Positions 8,637 to 16,957 of a stretch of 64,000 nt of DNA are shown here, piece by piece. Each line of letters opens with the position of its first letter. Positions within the stretch are counted from its first letter, which is position 1. Source of the stretch: Leeia aquatica (GTDB lineage Bacteria > Pseudomonadota > Gammaproteobacteria > Burkholderiales > Leeiaceae). The stretch covers positions 1,674,001 through 1,738,000 of the forward strand of contig NZ_JABAIM010000001.1 of assembly GCF_012641365.1 (NCBI RefSeq). Reading direction: 5' to 3'. The notes beneath the pieces were generated by a model. The model saw only the letters and a program-made list of their open reading frames with translations, made no database searches and was not told where the DNA came from. The position numbers and the translations under genes were made by a program.

Positions 8637-10226
8637 GTGACGTCCGTCCTCGACATCCTGGCCCGGCTGGACAAGCTGAACGCCATTGGCCGTGCCTTGT
8701 CCGCCGAAACGGATTTACCACGCCTGCTGGAGGCCATCCTGCTGGCCGCCAAAGATTTTGCCAACGCAGACGGCGGTACCCTGTACCGCATGGTGGATGG
8801 AGCGCTGCAGTTCGAAGCGCTGCGCAACGATAGCCTCGGCTTTGCCATGGGGGGAACTACCGGCACCGCCATCCCCTTCCCACCGATTCCCTTGCAGCTG
8901 GCCGATGGTCGCCCCAATCAGCATATGGTGGTCGCCCACGCAGCCCTGAGCGGGCAGACCGTCAACATTGCCGATGCCTACAGTGCCGAAGGCTTTGATT
9001 TCTCCGGTACCCGTGCCTTTGATGCCCGCACCGGTTACCGCTCGCAGTCCTTCCTCACCGTACCGATGAAAAGCCACGATGGCAGCATCATCGGTGTGCT
9101 GCAATTGATCAATGCGCAAGATGGAGCCGGCCAGATTCGCAGTTTTACGGCCGAGGACCAGCAGCTGGTGGAATCCCTGGCGTCACAAGCGGCTATTGCA
9201 CTGAATAACCGGTTACTGATCCAGCAGCTGGAGCAACTGTTTGAAGCCTTGATCAACCTGATCAACGCCGCCATTGACGAAAAGTCACCCTACACTGGGG
9301 GACATTGTGAGCGGGTCCCCCTGTTGACCATGATGTTGGCCGACGCGGCCCACCAGGTCAAAAGTGGCCCGCTGGCCGACTTCCACATGAGCGAGCAGGA
9401 TCGCTACGAGCTGAAGATTGCCGGGCTGTTGCACGACTGTGGCAAAATCACCACCCCAGTGCATGTGGTGGACAAAGCCACCAAGCTGGAGACCATATTC
9501 GACCGCATCACCCTGGTCGATACCCGCTTTGAGATTCTATTCCGTGATGCGGAGATCGCCCTTCTGAAAGGGGAGATGGACGAAGCCGCTTACACTGCGC
9601 GCATTCACCAGCTGGAAAACGACCGGGAGCTACTGCGTGCTACCAATATCGGCGGCGAATACATGGATGAGGCCCATCTGCATGCGGTCGAGACCATTGC
9701 AGCCATGCCGTGGCGTGACCATGATGGCAAGGAACAGACCTTCCTCAGCACGGACGAACTCACGAACCTGTCCGTACGCCGCGGCACGTTAAATGAGACT
9801 GAGCGCAACATCATCAACCACCACATCGTGATGACCATCCGACTGCTGGAAGCCCTGCCGTGGCCGGCGCATCTGGCGCGGGTACCAGAATATGCGGGCG
9901 GTCACCATGAGCGGATGGATGGGCGCGGCTACCCGCGCGGACTGACCCGTGAGCAGATGAGTGTTCAGGCTCGCATCATGGGCATTGCCGATATTTTTGA
10001 GGCGCTCACCGCGCGGGATCGTCCCTATAAACCCGGCAAGCCCTTGTCCGAGTCGCTGACCATTCTGGGCCGCATGGCACGGGACCAACATATCGACAAT
10101 GATTTGTTCGATGTCTTTATGCGTGAGCGGGTGTACCTGCGCTACGCGGAGCAGTTTCTGGAGCCCAGCCAGCTGGACCATGTCGACCCGGCCAGCATAC
10201 CCGGCTGGTCCGGCAGCCGCTGCTAG
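8637..10226 (+). CDS. GAF/HD-GYP domain protein, predicted c-di-GMP phosphodiesterase
   Basis: The 529-residue protein has an N-terminal GAF domain (about residues 15-195) and a C-terminal HD-GYP domain (about 205-515). The metal-binding HD pair is in LLHDCGK (266-267), and the signature HHERMDGRGYP is at 423-433, followed by ADIFEALTARDRPYK. HD-GYP enzymes hydrolyse c-di-GMP, usually to GMP. The HD domain has a long insert (about 275-390) before the second His region. The start is a GTG 25 bases after the ATPase stop, with only a weak GGGG ribosome site. It is the last gene of the signalling run; pth on the other strand faces it. Confidence 0.93.
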   Translation: MTSVLDILARLDKLNAIGRALSAETDLPRLLEAILLAAKDFANADGGTLYRMVDGALQFEALRNDSLGFAMGGTTGTAIPFPPIPLQLADGRPNQHMVVAHAALSGQTVNIADAYSAEGFDFSGTRAFDARTGYRSQSFLTVPMKSHDGSIIGVLQLINAQDGAGQIRSFTAEDQQLVESLASQAAIALNNRLLIQQLEQLFEALINLINAAIDEKSPYTGGHCERVPLLTMMLADAAHQVKSGPLADFHMSEQDRYELKIAGLLHDCGKITTPVHVVDKATKLETIFDRITLVDTRFEILFRDAEIALLKGEMDEAAYTARIHQLENDRELLRATNIGGEYMDEAHLHAVETIAAMPWRDHDGKEQTFLSTDELTNLSVRRGTLNETERNIINHHIVMTIRLLEALPWPAHLARVPEYAGGHHERMDGRGYPRGLTREQMSVQARIMGIADIFEALTARDRPYKPGKPLSESLTILGRMARDQHIDNDLFDVFMRERVYLRYAEQFLEPSQLDHVDPASIPGWSGSRC

Positions 10227-10246
10227 GCAGCGGCCCGCCCCGGACA

Positions 10247-10822
10247 TCAGCGCGGCTTGGTGTGCAGCGCCAGCATCGCCGCTTCCATCTTGCCCGCCCT
10301 GAGCTCATCCAGCCGCTGCAGGCTCTGGTCGATGCTACGGTCAATCTCGATCTGTTCGTTCAGGGTAGGTGCTTTCAGTACAAAGTTCACCACCTCTGCC
10401 CGTTCGCCGGGGTGACCAATGCCCAAGCGCAAGCGCCAGAAATCGGGCGTACCCAGATGAGCGATGATGTCCCGTAAACCGTTATGTCCACCGTGGCCGC
10501 CCCCTCGCTTGAGTTTGACACCGCCGGGCGGCAGATCCAGCTCATCATGGATCACCAGGATCTCGGCAGGCTCGATCTTGTAGAAGCGTACCAGTGCCGC
10601 CACCGACTGACCGCTACGGTTCATGAAGGTTTGCGGCAGCAACAGCCAGCACTCCGGCTGGCCCGAGGCACGCCCGGCATAGCCATGGAACTTGCCTTCC
10701 AGCCGCAGATTGACCCCCCATTGCCGCGCGACCCGCTCCACCCACCAGAAACCGGCATTGTGCCGGGTGGCCTCATACTCAGCGCCGGGGTTACCCAGCC
10801 CCACCATCAAGCGGATTGTCAT
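10247..10822 (-). CDS. pth: Peptidyl-tRNA hydrolase
   Basis: Pth releases peptides from prematurely dropped peptidyl-tRNA, recycling tRNA in the cytoplasm. The 191-residue protein has the family signatures: [18 protein letters not shown] with catalytic His20, HDELDLPPG with the active-site Asp, and [12 protein letters not shown]. Length is typical (about 190-195). It lies downstream of rplY in the same direction, the usual proteobacterial order prs-rplY-pth, but a strong hairpin with a T-run separates it from rplY, so it probably depends on read-through or its own promoter. Confidence 0.97.
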   Translation of the reverse strand: MTIRLMVGLGNPGAEYEATRHNAGFWWVERVARQWGVNLRLEGKFHGYAGRASGQPECWLLLPQTFMNRSGQSVAALVRFYKIEPAEILVIHDELDLPPGGVKLKRGGGHGGHNGLRDIIAHLGTPDFWRLRLGIGHPGERAEVVNFVLKAPTLNEQIEIDRSIDQSLQRLDELRAGKMEAAMLALHTKPR

Positions 10823-10838
10823 TTAGACCCTCTGCAAA

Positions 10839-10877
10839 AGAAAAACCCGCCCGTCAGCCATGCCGAGGGGCGGGTGA
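10839..10877 (-). terminator. Rho-independent terminator after rplY
   Basis: On the minus strand ACCCGCCC pairs with GGGCGGGT (8 bp, bases 10868-10875 with 10845-10852) around a 15-base loop and is followed by TTTTTC. It lies 29 bases past the rplY stop and just before pth, so it should end or attenuate the prs-rplY transcript. Confidence 0.8.
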
Positions 10878-10903
10878 GGCGACGGGGATACCGTCAGCCG
10901 GTA

Positions 10904-11497
10904 TTACTCGGCGCTACCGCCGCCGCGTACAGCGGCAATGGCGGCCACAGCCAGGTCTTCACCACGGCCCAGCGACACCAGCTCCACGCCCTTCGGCAGC
11001 TTCAGCTCGGACAGGTGCACTGCAGCGCCTGCGGCCAGCTTGGACAGGTCCACTTCGATGAATTCCGGCAGATCGCCCGGCAGGCAGGACACTTCCACTT
11101 CGGTCAGGATGTGGTTGACGATACCGCCGCCCAGCTTCACGCCCGGGGCAATTTCGCCATTAACGAAGTGCAGCGGCACCTTCATGTGCAGCTTCTGGTC
11201 AGCGGCCACACGCTGGAAGTCCACGTGCTGGATTTGTTGCTTGTATGCGTGCCATTGGGTTGCGCGCAGCAGCACTTTCTCTGCCTTGCCATCCACCACC
11301 AGATCCAGGATGGAGGAGTGGAATGCTTCGTTACGCATGGCGTGGAACAGGTTGTTGTGATCCAGCTCGATCACCAACGGGGCCACATTGCCACCATAAA
11401 CGATACCCGGCACCTTGCCAGCGTGACGCAGGCGGCGGCTCGCACCCGAACCTTGCTTCGCACGGCTTTGTGCAATAACTTCGATTTTCATGATCAA
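10904..11497 (-). CDS. rplY: 50S ribosomal protein L25 (Ctc-type long form)
   Basis: L25 binds 5S rRNA in the large ribosomal subunit. At 197 residues this is the long, Ctc/TL5-type form: an N-terminal L25 domain (about 5-95; [39 protein letters not shown]) plus a C-terminal beta domain (about 100-190; [23 protein letters not shown]-like sheet, ending in an acidic/Ala-rich tail). AAAGGTTGATC before the ATG supplies a ribosome site. The gene follows prs after 91 bases containing hairpins, and the prs-rplY-pth order is the usual one in beta- and gammaproteobacteria. Confidence 0.96.
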   Translation of the reverse strand: MIMKIEVIAQSRAKQGSGASRRLRHAGKVPGIVYGGNVAPLVIELDHNNLFHAMRNEAFHSSILDLVVDGKAEKVLLRATQWHAYKQQIQHVDFQRVAADQKLHMKVPLHFVNGEIAPGVKLGGGIVNHILTEVEVSCLPGDLPEFIEVDLSKLAAGAAVHLSELKLPKGVELVSLGRGEDLAVAAIAAVRGGGSAE

Positions 11498-11510
11498 CCT
11501 TTCTGGTTAA

Positions 11511-11569
11511 AAACAAAAACCGCCACCCCTCCGCGACCAGACGGGTGACGGGTGGGGGCCTAGGCCCCC
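11511..11569 (-). terminator. Hairpins between prs and rplY, candidate terminator or attenuator
   Basis: On the minus strand, after prs, comes a near-perfect palindrome GGGGGCCTAGGCCCCC (11554-11569). Next is a weaker stem CCACCC/GGGTGG (11550-11555 with 11523-11528) followed by CGGTTTTTGTTTTT. The T-run makes partial termination plausible. The two hairpins share bases, so they are alternatives. Whether rplY has its own promoter is unclear. Confidence 0.5.
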
Positions 11570-11588
11570 GCTATCCGTCCGCTAATGC

Positions 11589-12539
11589 TTATTCAGCAAA
11601 CAGCGAACTGACGGAATCTTCGTTGCTGATCCGCTTGATGGTCTTGGCCATCAGCTTGGCAATCGACAAAGTGCGAATCTTGCCACAGGCCAGCGCTTGC
11701 GGGGACAGCGGGATGGTATTGGTCACCACCAGTTCATCCAGGGCGCTCTGCGCAATCCGCTCCACCGCCGGGCCGGACAGCACCGGATGGGTAGCGTATG
11801 CCAGCACCTTGTCCGCACCTTGCTGCTTCAGCGCTTCCGCTGCCTTGCACAGGGTGTTGGCGGTATCGACCATGTCATCCATGATCACGCAGGTACGGCC
11901 TTCCACATCACCGATGATGTTCATCACCTCGGCCACATTGGCCTTGGGGCGACGCTTGTCAATGATGGCCAGGTCCGAATTCAGCAGCTTGGCCATGGCA
12001 CGGGCACGCAACACACCACCCACATCCGGCGACACCACCATCAGGTTCGGATAGTTCTTTTGCAGCAGGTCTTCCAGCAGCACCGGGGTGGCGTAGATAT
12101 TGTCCACCGGGATGTCAAAGAAGCCCTGGATCTGATCGGCATGCAGGTCAACGGTCAGCACCCGGTCCACCCCTGCCGAAATCAGCATGTTGGCGACCAC
12201 CTTGGCCGAAATCGGCACGCGCACCGAGCGCGGGCGGCGATCCTGCCGGGCGTAGCCAAAATATGGGATGGCAGCGGTAATGCGGCCGGCAGATGCGCGC
12301 TTGAGCGCGTCTACCATCAGCAGCACTTCCATCAGGTTGTCGTTGGTGGGCTCGCAGGTGGATTGCAGCACGAACACATCACGCCCGCGCACATTCTCCA
12401 GCAATTCAACGGTCACCTCACCGTCGGAAAACCGACCTACCGTGGCGTGCCCCATCGGGATATCGAGATGGTGAACGACTTCTTCCGCCAATGCCGGATT
12501 GGCATTGCCCGTAAACACCATGAGATTGTTGTAGGCCAT
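11589..12539 (-). CDS. prs: Ribose-phosphate pyrophosphokinase (PRPP synthetase)
   Basis: Prs makes PRPP from ribose 5-phosphate and ATP, feeding nucleotide, histidine and NAD synthesis. The product is 316 residues, the normal size. Seen motifs: FGYARQDRR (ATP/flexible loop), [18 protein letters not shown] (metal/ribose site), VVSPDVGG and DDMVDTANT, the PRPP-binding loop. I chose the start giving [15 protein letters not shown] because it matches the family N-terminus and has GGAG 8 bases upstream. The frame extends 24 codons further, into the preceding terminator, which is not credible as coding. It lies downstream of tRNA-Gln and ispE. Confidence 0.97.
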   Translation of the reverse strand: MAYNNLMVFTGNANPALAEEVVHHLDIPMGHATVGRFSDGEVTVELLENVRGRDVFVLQSTCEPTNDNLMEVLLMVDALKRASAGRITAAIPYFGYARQDRRPRSVRVPISAKVVANMLISAGVDRVLTVDLHADQIQGFFDIPVDNIYATPVLLEDLLQKNYPNLMVVSPDVGGVLRARAMAKLLNSDLAIIDKRRPKANVAEVMNIIGDVEGRTCVIMDDMVDTANTLCKAAEALKQQGADKVLAYATHPVLSGPAVERIAQSALDELVVTNTIPLSPQALACGKIRTLSIAKLMAKTIKRISNEDSVSSLFAE

Positions 12540-12581
12540 CTTCATCGCTCCGCCGATCGCAGCTGTGGGGGCTACCCGGAC

Positions 12582-12616
12582 AAACAAAAAGCGTGCACCT
12601 TCAGGGTGCACGCTTT
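12582..12616 (-). terminator. Strong terminator between tRNA-Gln and prs
   Basis: AAAGCGTGCACC (12588-12599) pairs perfectly over 12 bp with GGTGCACGCTTT (12605-12616) around a 5-base loop. On the minus strand it is followed by TTTGTTTG. It lies 20 bases past the tRNA-Gln CCA end and should stop the lolB-ispE-tRNA transcript. Only about 40 bases remain before the prs start. Confidence 0.85.
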
Positions 12617-12635
12617 CATTCTAGCTCTAAATTCG

Positions 12636-12712
12636 TGGCTGAGGAGGTAGGATTCGAACCTACGCATGCCGGAATCAAAATCCGGTGCCTTAACCAACTT
12701 GGCGACTCCCCA
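12636..12712 (-). tRNA. tRNA-Gln (anticodon TTG)
   Basis: A 77-base tRNA with encoded CCA. The acceptor stem pairs TGGGGAG with CTCCTCA (one G-T pair). The anticodon arm CCGGA-TTTTGAT-TCCGG presents TTG, and the T arm contains GGTTCGAATCC. It lies between ispE and prs, its usual place in many beta- and gammaproteobacteria, and is followed by a 12-bp terminator. Confidence 0.98.
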
Positions 12713-12732
12713 ATTGCCTTACTTTGCACTAC

Positions 12733-13584
12733 TCAGTTCAGCTTGCGTAGCGGGTGCACATTATAGCCACGCACTACCCAAGCTTGCAATCCTTGCGGCG
12801 TTTTTTTCCGGACTGCTTCAGCAGCTTCCTTGCTGCCAAACCGGGCAAACACACACGCTCCCGAGCCGGTCATCATGGCTTCTGCGTACTGCTGCAGAAA
12901 ATCCAGCGCCGTCGCCACCTGCGGATACAGCCGACAGGCTACACGTTGCAGGTCATTACTCAGACCGCGCCGTGTGGCGTCATCTCGAAAGACCGGCATT
13001 TTGATGGGTTTGGTGTTACGTGTCAAGTCTGGGGCCGAAAATATTTCAGCGGTAGGCACCTGAACAGGTGGGCGCAGCAGCACATACCAGTCCTCGGGAA
13101 CCTCAATCGCCTGCAGCACCTCTCCCACGCCCTCGGCAAAGGCACTGTGCCCGAACACAAACACCGGCACGTCCGCCCCCAGCTGCAAACCCAGCGCCTG
13201 CAACACCGGTCGGTCCAGCCCGCATTGCCACAGGTGGTTCAACGCCAGCAGCACGGTCGCTGCATCCGAGCTGCCGCCACCCAGTCCACCGCCCATCGGA
13301 ATCTGTTTGTCCACGCGGAGGTCCGCGCCCAGCGGACACCCGGTGGCCTGTTGCAGCAGGCGGGCCGCCCGCACCACCAGATCGGCCTCGGGCGGCACCT
13401 CCGCCAGCTCACTCACCCGCCGGATCTGGCCGTCGGCCCTCACCCGGATTGATATGGTGTCGCACAGATCGATGAAGGTAAACGCCGTCTGCAGCAGGTG
13501 GTAGCCATCTGGTCGGCGACCTGTTACATGCAGGAACAAGTTGAGCTTGGCCGGTGCCGGGAAATCTTGCCAGTCGTTCATCAT
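12733..13584 (-). CDS. ispE: 4-diphosphocytidyl-2-C-methyl-D-erythritol kinase
   Basis: IspE phosphorylates CDP-methylerythritol in the MEP pathway to isoprenoids. The 283-residue product shows the GHMP-kinase pattern: PAPAKLNLFLHV near the N-terminus, the ATP loop PMGGGLGGGSSDAA, and the C-terminal MTGSGACVFA. The start chosen (MMNDWQDF) forms an ATGA overlap with the lolB stop; the next codon is also ATG and could be used. lolB-ispE-tRNA-Gln-prs is the classic arrangement. Length fits the family (about 280-290). Confidence 0.96.
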   Translation of the reverse strand: MMNDWQDFPAPAKLNLFLHVTGRRPDGYHLLQTAFTFIDLCDTISIRVRADGQIRRVSELAEVPPEADLVVRAARLLQQATGCPLGADLRVDKQIPMGGGLGGGSSDAATVLLALNHLWQCGLDRPVLQALGLQLGADVPVFVFGHSAFAEGVGEVLQAIEVPEDWYVLLRPPVQVPTAEIFSAPDLTRNTKPIKMPVFRDDATRRGLSNDLQRVACRLYPQVATALDFLQQYAEAMMTGSGACVFARFGSKEAAEAVRKKTPQGLQAWVVRGYNVHPLRKLN

Positions 13585-14168
13585 GGTGTCAGGGTCGTGC
13601 CATCCGGCAAGGTCCATTGATCGACCACCAGACGCAGTTCCAGTCCGTCTCGCTGCAGGCTCAGTTTGCGTGGCAGCGCCCCGGCGGTCGGGTGATCCGG
13701 AAAATAACTGCTGACCCGGATCAGCCAGTCCTGCTGTTGCAGCTGTTGCAACCGCCCCTGCTCGTCACGCTCTGGCTCGCCGGCCTGCATCGGGTCCAGT
13801 TTGCCCTGCACCCAGTAGCTCAAGCCTTGCAGCGGCAGGCGCCAGCCCAGCACTTTCTCGGTCAGACTTTCCGGATCGGACGCCACGTAGCGGCCCTCGG
13901 TGGTTTGCAGTTCAACCTGGCTGGCGGTGCGTGACAGGGAGGCCACAGTTTGCCCCAGCGGCCCCTCCAGTGTCATCCAGTCCCCGCCGCTGCCGTGTTG
14001 CCAGTTCAGCTGAGCCTGCTGGCTGTCGCCTTGCCAACGCACCCCCAGACGTCCTTGCAGGGTAAACTGTGCTTGCCCCAGGTCAGGTGGACCGCTGCTG
14101 TCCACGCTACTGCACCCCGCCAGCCCGATACCCAGCATCAGGCTTAACCCTGCCAGCCAACGCATCAT
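13581..14168 (-). CDS. lolB: Outer-membrane lipoprotein insertion protein LolB
   Basis: LolB is the outer-membrane lipoprotein that receives lipoproteins from LolA and inserts them. The 195-residue precursor has a short hydrophobic leader and the lipobox LAGC (Cys19), so it is itself a lipoprotein. The mature part has the expected low-homology beta-barrel pattern (GRLGVRWQGDSQQAQLNWQH, LQQQDWLIRVSSY, LRLVVDQW). It is located between a TPR gene (4-base gap) and ispE (overlapping stop/start), the conserved neighbourhood that supports the name. Confidence 0.92.
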   Translation of the reverse strand: MMRWLAGLSLMLGIGLAGCSSVDSSGPPDLGQAQFTLQGRLGVRWQGDSQQAQLNWQHGSGGDWMTLEGPLGQTVASLSRTASQVELQTTEGRYVASDPESLTEKVLGWRLPLQGLSYWVQGKLDPMQAGEPERDEQGRLQQLQQQDWLIRVSSYFPDHPTAGALPRKLSLQRDGLELRLVVDQWTLPDGTTLTP

Positions 14169-14172
14169 CCGC

Positions 14173-15852
14173 TCACTTCACCTGCAAACGCTTCATCACA
14201 TCCAGCAGTACCGCCTCGTCCGGATGCTTCTTCAAGGCATCCTGCAACAGCGCACGCGCCTCCGCTTGCTTGCCGGTCAGCCACAGCACTTCGCCCAAAT
14301 GGGCGGCAACATCCGGCTCCTGCAGCTTGCTGTAGGCCGTGCGCAGGTAATCCGTCGCCTCGGCCAGCTGCCCCAGCTTGAATTTCACCCAGCCCATGCT
14401 GTCCAAGATGGCCGGATTGTCCGGCTCCTTCTCCAGCGCCTTGCTGATCAACGTCAGCGCCTCGGTATGGCGATCGGTGCGGTCAGCCAGCGTGTAGCCC
14501 AAGGCATTGAGGGCGGTAGAGTTTTCAGGCTGGGTTTTCAGAATGGCACGCAGGTCCCGCTCCAGCCAATCCAGGCGATTCATCTTCTCGGCGACCAAGG
14601 CCCGGTCGTACAGCAGATCGGTTTCACTCTCATCCGCTGATCCCTGCAAGGCTTCACTCAACACGTCATAGGCTTGCTGTTGTTGCCCCGCTAGGCTCAG
14701 TACACGGGCATCAATGCGCAAAAACTCACGACGCGCAGCAGGCTGCTGGGCGATGGCTTCGCTGACGCGGGAGCGCGCCTCGGCCAGTCGACCTTTACGC
14801 GCCAGCAGTTCAGCAGCCTGGCGTTGTGCGTTCAGGAACGCGCCGCCTTCCACCTCGTCCCAGGCCCGCAAGGCTGCATCGACATCGTCTCGTTCTGCTG
14901 CCAGTCGCCCCAGCAGCAGGTATGCCGTGTCTGTATCCCGATAACGCAGGCGAATCGCGTCTTGCAAGGCCCCTTCCGCCGCCTTGCCCTGCCCCATGCC
15001 GGCCAGCTGTCGACCCAGCTGGTAGGCCACCTCAGCACTTTCCGGGGCCTCCTTGCGCAGCGCCTGCAGCATCACAAGCGCCTCCTGCCCCCGCTTTAGA
15101 TCGGCCAGAGAGAGGGCGAGCATGAGACGCGCCCGCATGGCTTTGGGATGGCTGCTGACGTAAGCCTGCAATTGCTTGCTGGCTTCCGCCAACCCATTAC
15201 GGGCACGCAGCTGCGCACGCAACACTGCGGCATCTTCAAAGTTGTCGTTCAATCGCAGCGCCTGCTCCAGCGCATCCAGCGCCTCGTCCTTCCGATTGAC
15301 CTGGGCCGCCGCGTTGGCACGCACCCACCAGGCACCCGCCTCGGTCTTGTAGGGTTCGGTCAGGTCACGGGTCAAGGGGTAAATCGCCGTCGGGCTGCCC
15401 GCTTCCGGCAATTGCTCTGCGTAATATCGCCACAAGGCTTCACGCCGGCTGCCTGCATCCGTCAACACCTGTTGCAGCGGAATACGGGAACGCTCCGGAT
15501 CAGGGCTACGCAGGGCCAAGGCCACCAGCCATTCCGCCGCCTCGGGCGACTTGCTGTTGTTGTACCAGCGCGCGGTCAGCCGCAGGGCATCGCCGAAGCG
15601 ATTGTTGGCAATGGCCAGCTGTGCGGCCCGCCGCCCCAGCACCGGGTCAGCACTTTCCTCGGTCAGCAGGTCAAACAGTTCGACCGCTGCGCCGCCCTGG
15701 CCACGCTGTTGCGCAATCTCCCCCAGCAAGAAGCGATAGAGGATTTGCGGGGTCAGGCCCTGCGGCTCCGCCGCCTCTTCTGCCGCCACCGGCTGCAAGC
15801 CGATCGTGGCCAGGGAAAGGCTCAGCAGCAAACGTTTCATGGCAATGGCCAT
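14173..15852 (-). CDS. TPR-repeat periplasmic protein of the lolB-ispE locus
   Basis: The 559-residue product has a cleavable signal peptide (MKRLLLSLSLATIG, processed after a VAA site near residue 24) and many helical TPR units through its length. Typical ones occur near residues 185-215, 240-270, 275-310 and the clear C-terminal block NSTALNALGYTLADR to PDNPAILDSMGWVKFKLGQ. TPR proteins of this type are commonly encoded just before lolB in betaproteobacteria. The role is unknown; a periplasmic scaffold for protein interactions is likely. GGAAG sits 6-7 bases before the first ATG. The 171 bases upstream, to mutM on the other strand, must hold divergent promoters; I see no clear match. Confidence 0.9.
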   Translation of the reverse strand: MAIAMKRLLLSLSLATIGLQPVAAEEAAEPQGLTPQILYRFLLGEIAQQRGQGGAAVELFDLLTEESADPVLGRRAAQLAIANNRFGDALRLTARWYNNSKSPEAAEWLVALALRSPDPERSRIPLQQVLTDAGSRREALWRYYAEQLPEAGSPTAIYPLTRDLTEPYKTEAGAWWVRANAAAQVNRKDEALDALEQALRLNDNFEDAAVLRAQLRARNGLAEASKQLQAYVSSHPKAMRARLMLALSLADLKRGQEALVMLQALRKEAPESAEVAYQLGRQLAGMGQGKAAEGALQDAIRLRYRDTDTAYLLLGRLAAERDDVDAALRAWDEVEGGAFLNAQRQAAELLARKGRLAEARSRVSEAIAQQPAARREFLRIDARVLSLAGQQQQAYDVLSEALQGSADESETDLLYDRALVAEKMNRLDWLERDLRAILKTQPENSTALNALGYTLADRTDRHTEALTLISKALEKEPDNPAILDSMGWVKFKLGQLAEATDYLRTAYSKLQEPDVAAHLGEVLWLTGKQAEARALLQDALKKHPDEAVLLDVMKRLQVK

Positions 15853-16023
15853 TGTGTCTTCCGGGTTGGGTTGGGACCGGGATGTCTCCGGCCTGTACTG
15901 GCAGCTTGGGCAACATGGTGCTGCAATGGTTCAGCGCTTGCTGATGTGCCCAGTGATATCGCATATTAGGCGAGGAAGGGGCTGCTGCGCCAGCCCACCC
16001 TTTGCAAAACCTGGAATCCCTAC

Positions 16024-16881
16024 ATGCCTGAACTACCGGAAGTCGAAACCACCCGCCGCGGCATTGAGCCTTTGCTGACAGGGCGGCAATTCAGCAAGGT
16101 CATCATCCGCGAACATCGCCTGCGCTGGCCGGTACCTGACCATTTGCCCAGCCTGTTGCCAGGGCTGACCTTGCGTGGCATTCAGCGTCGCGCCAAATAC
16201 CTGCTGTTTGACGCGGGGCAGGGCTGGCTACTCGGTCATTTGGGCATGTCAGGCTCATTTCGGGTGCTGACCGAACCGCAGCCGGTACGCAAGCACGATC
16301 ATCTGGACCTGGAGCTGGACGGTGGGGCGGATGGCGGCGGCGTCACCCTGCGCTACCATGATCCACGGCGCTTTGGCTGCCTGCTGTGGATACCGGACGA
16401 CTGGCAGCAGCACCCCTTGATCCGCGATCTGGGGCCGGAACCCTTATCCGAAGCGTTTCACGCGGACTATCTGCTGCAGGCGCTACACAAGCGCAGCAGC
16501 GCCATCAAGCTGGCGTTGATGGATAATCATGTGGTGGTTGGCGTCGGCAATATCTATGCTTCAGAAGCACTGTTCCTGGCGGGGATTCATCCACAAACCC
16601 CGGCGCAGGAGCTGAGCCTTGTCGCGCTGCAGCGGCTGGTGCAGGCCGTTCAGCAGGTACTGACCGCCGCACTGGCCTCTGGCGGCAGTACCTTGCGCGA
16701 CTATGTGAACGCCCGTGGCGACACCGGCTACTTTCAGCTCACGCTGAATGTATATGATCGGGCCGGCGAACCGTGCCGGCAGTGCGGCACGCCCATCAGC
16801 AAGTTACTGCTGGGTCAGCGCAGCAGTTTTTTCTGCGCACAGTGTCAATCCATGCGTCAAACGGCGCACAATGGGGGATGA
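16024..16881 (+). CDS. mutM: Formamidopyrimidine-DNA glycosylase
   Basis: MutM (Fpg) excises 8-oxoguanine and formamidopyrimidines and nicks the abasic site. The 285-residue protein starts MPELPEVETTRRG, with the catalytic Pro2 and Glu3. RRAKYLLF carries the conserved lysine. It keeps the helix-two-turn-helix (VGVGNIYASEALF) and the C-terminal zinc finger (CRQCGTPI, then FFCAQCQ). A Gly-rich insert (DGGADGGGVT) is slightly unusual. It is transcribed divergently from the TPR/lolB operon, and the next gene starts 77 bases after its stop. Confidence 0.97.
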   Translation: MPELPEVETTRRGIEPLLTGRQFSKVIIREHRLRWPVPDHLPSLLPGLTLRGIQRRAKYLLFDAGQGWLLGHLGMSGSFRVLTEPQPVRKHDHLDLELDGGADGGGVTLRYHDPRRFGCLLWIPDDWQQHPLIRDLGPEPLSEAFHADYLLQALHKRSSAIKLALMDNHVVVGVGNIYASEALFLAGIHPQTPAQELSLVALQRLVQAVQQVLTAALASGGSTLRDYVNARGDTGYFQLTLNVYDRAGEPCRQCGTPISKLLLGQRSSFFCAQCQSMRQTAHNGG

Positions 16882-16957
16882 CTGGTGTTTACAGCCGATG
16901 GTCGGCTATGCAAACATCAACAATTGTCAAAAAGCCTTACACGCGCGGAGAGTGACC

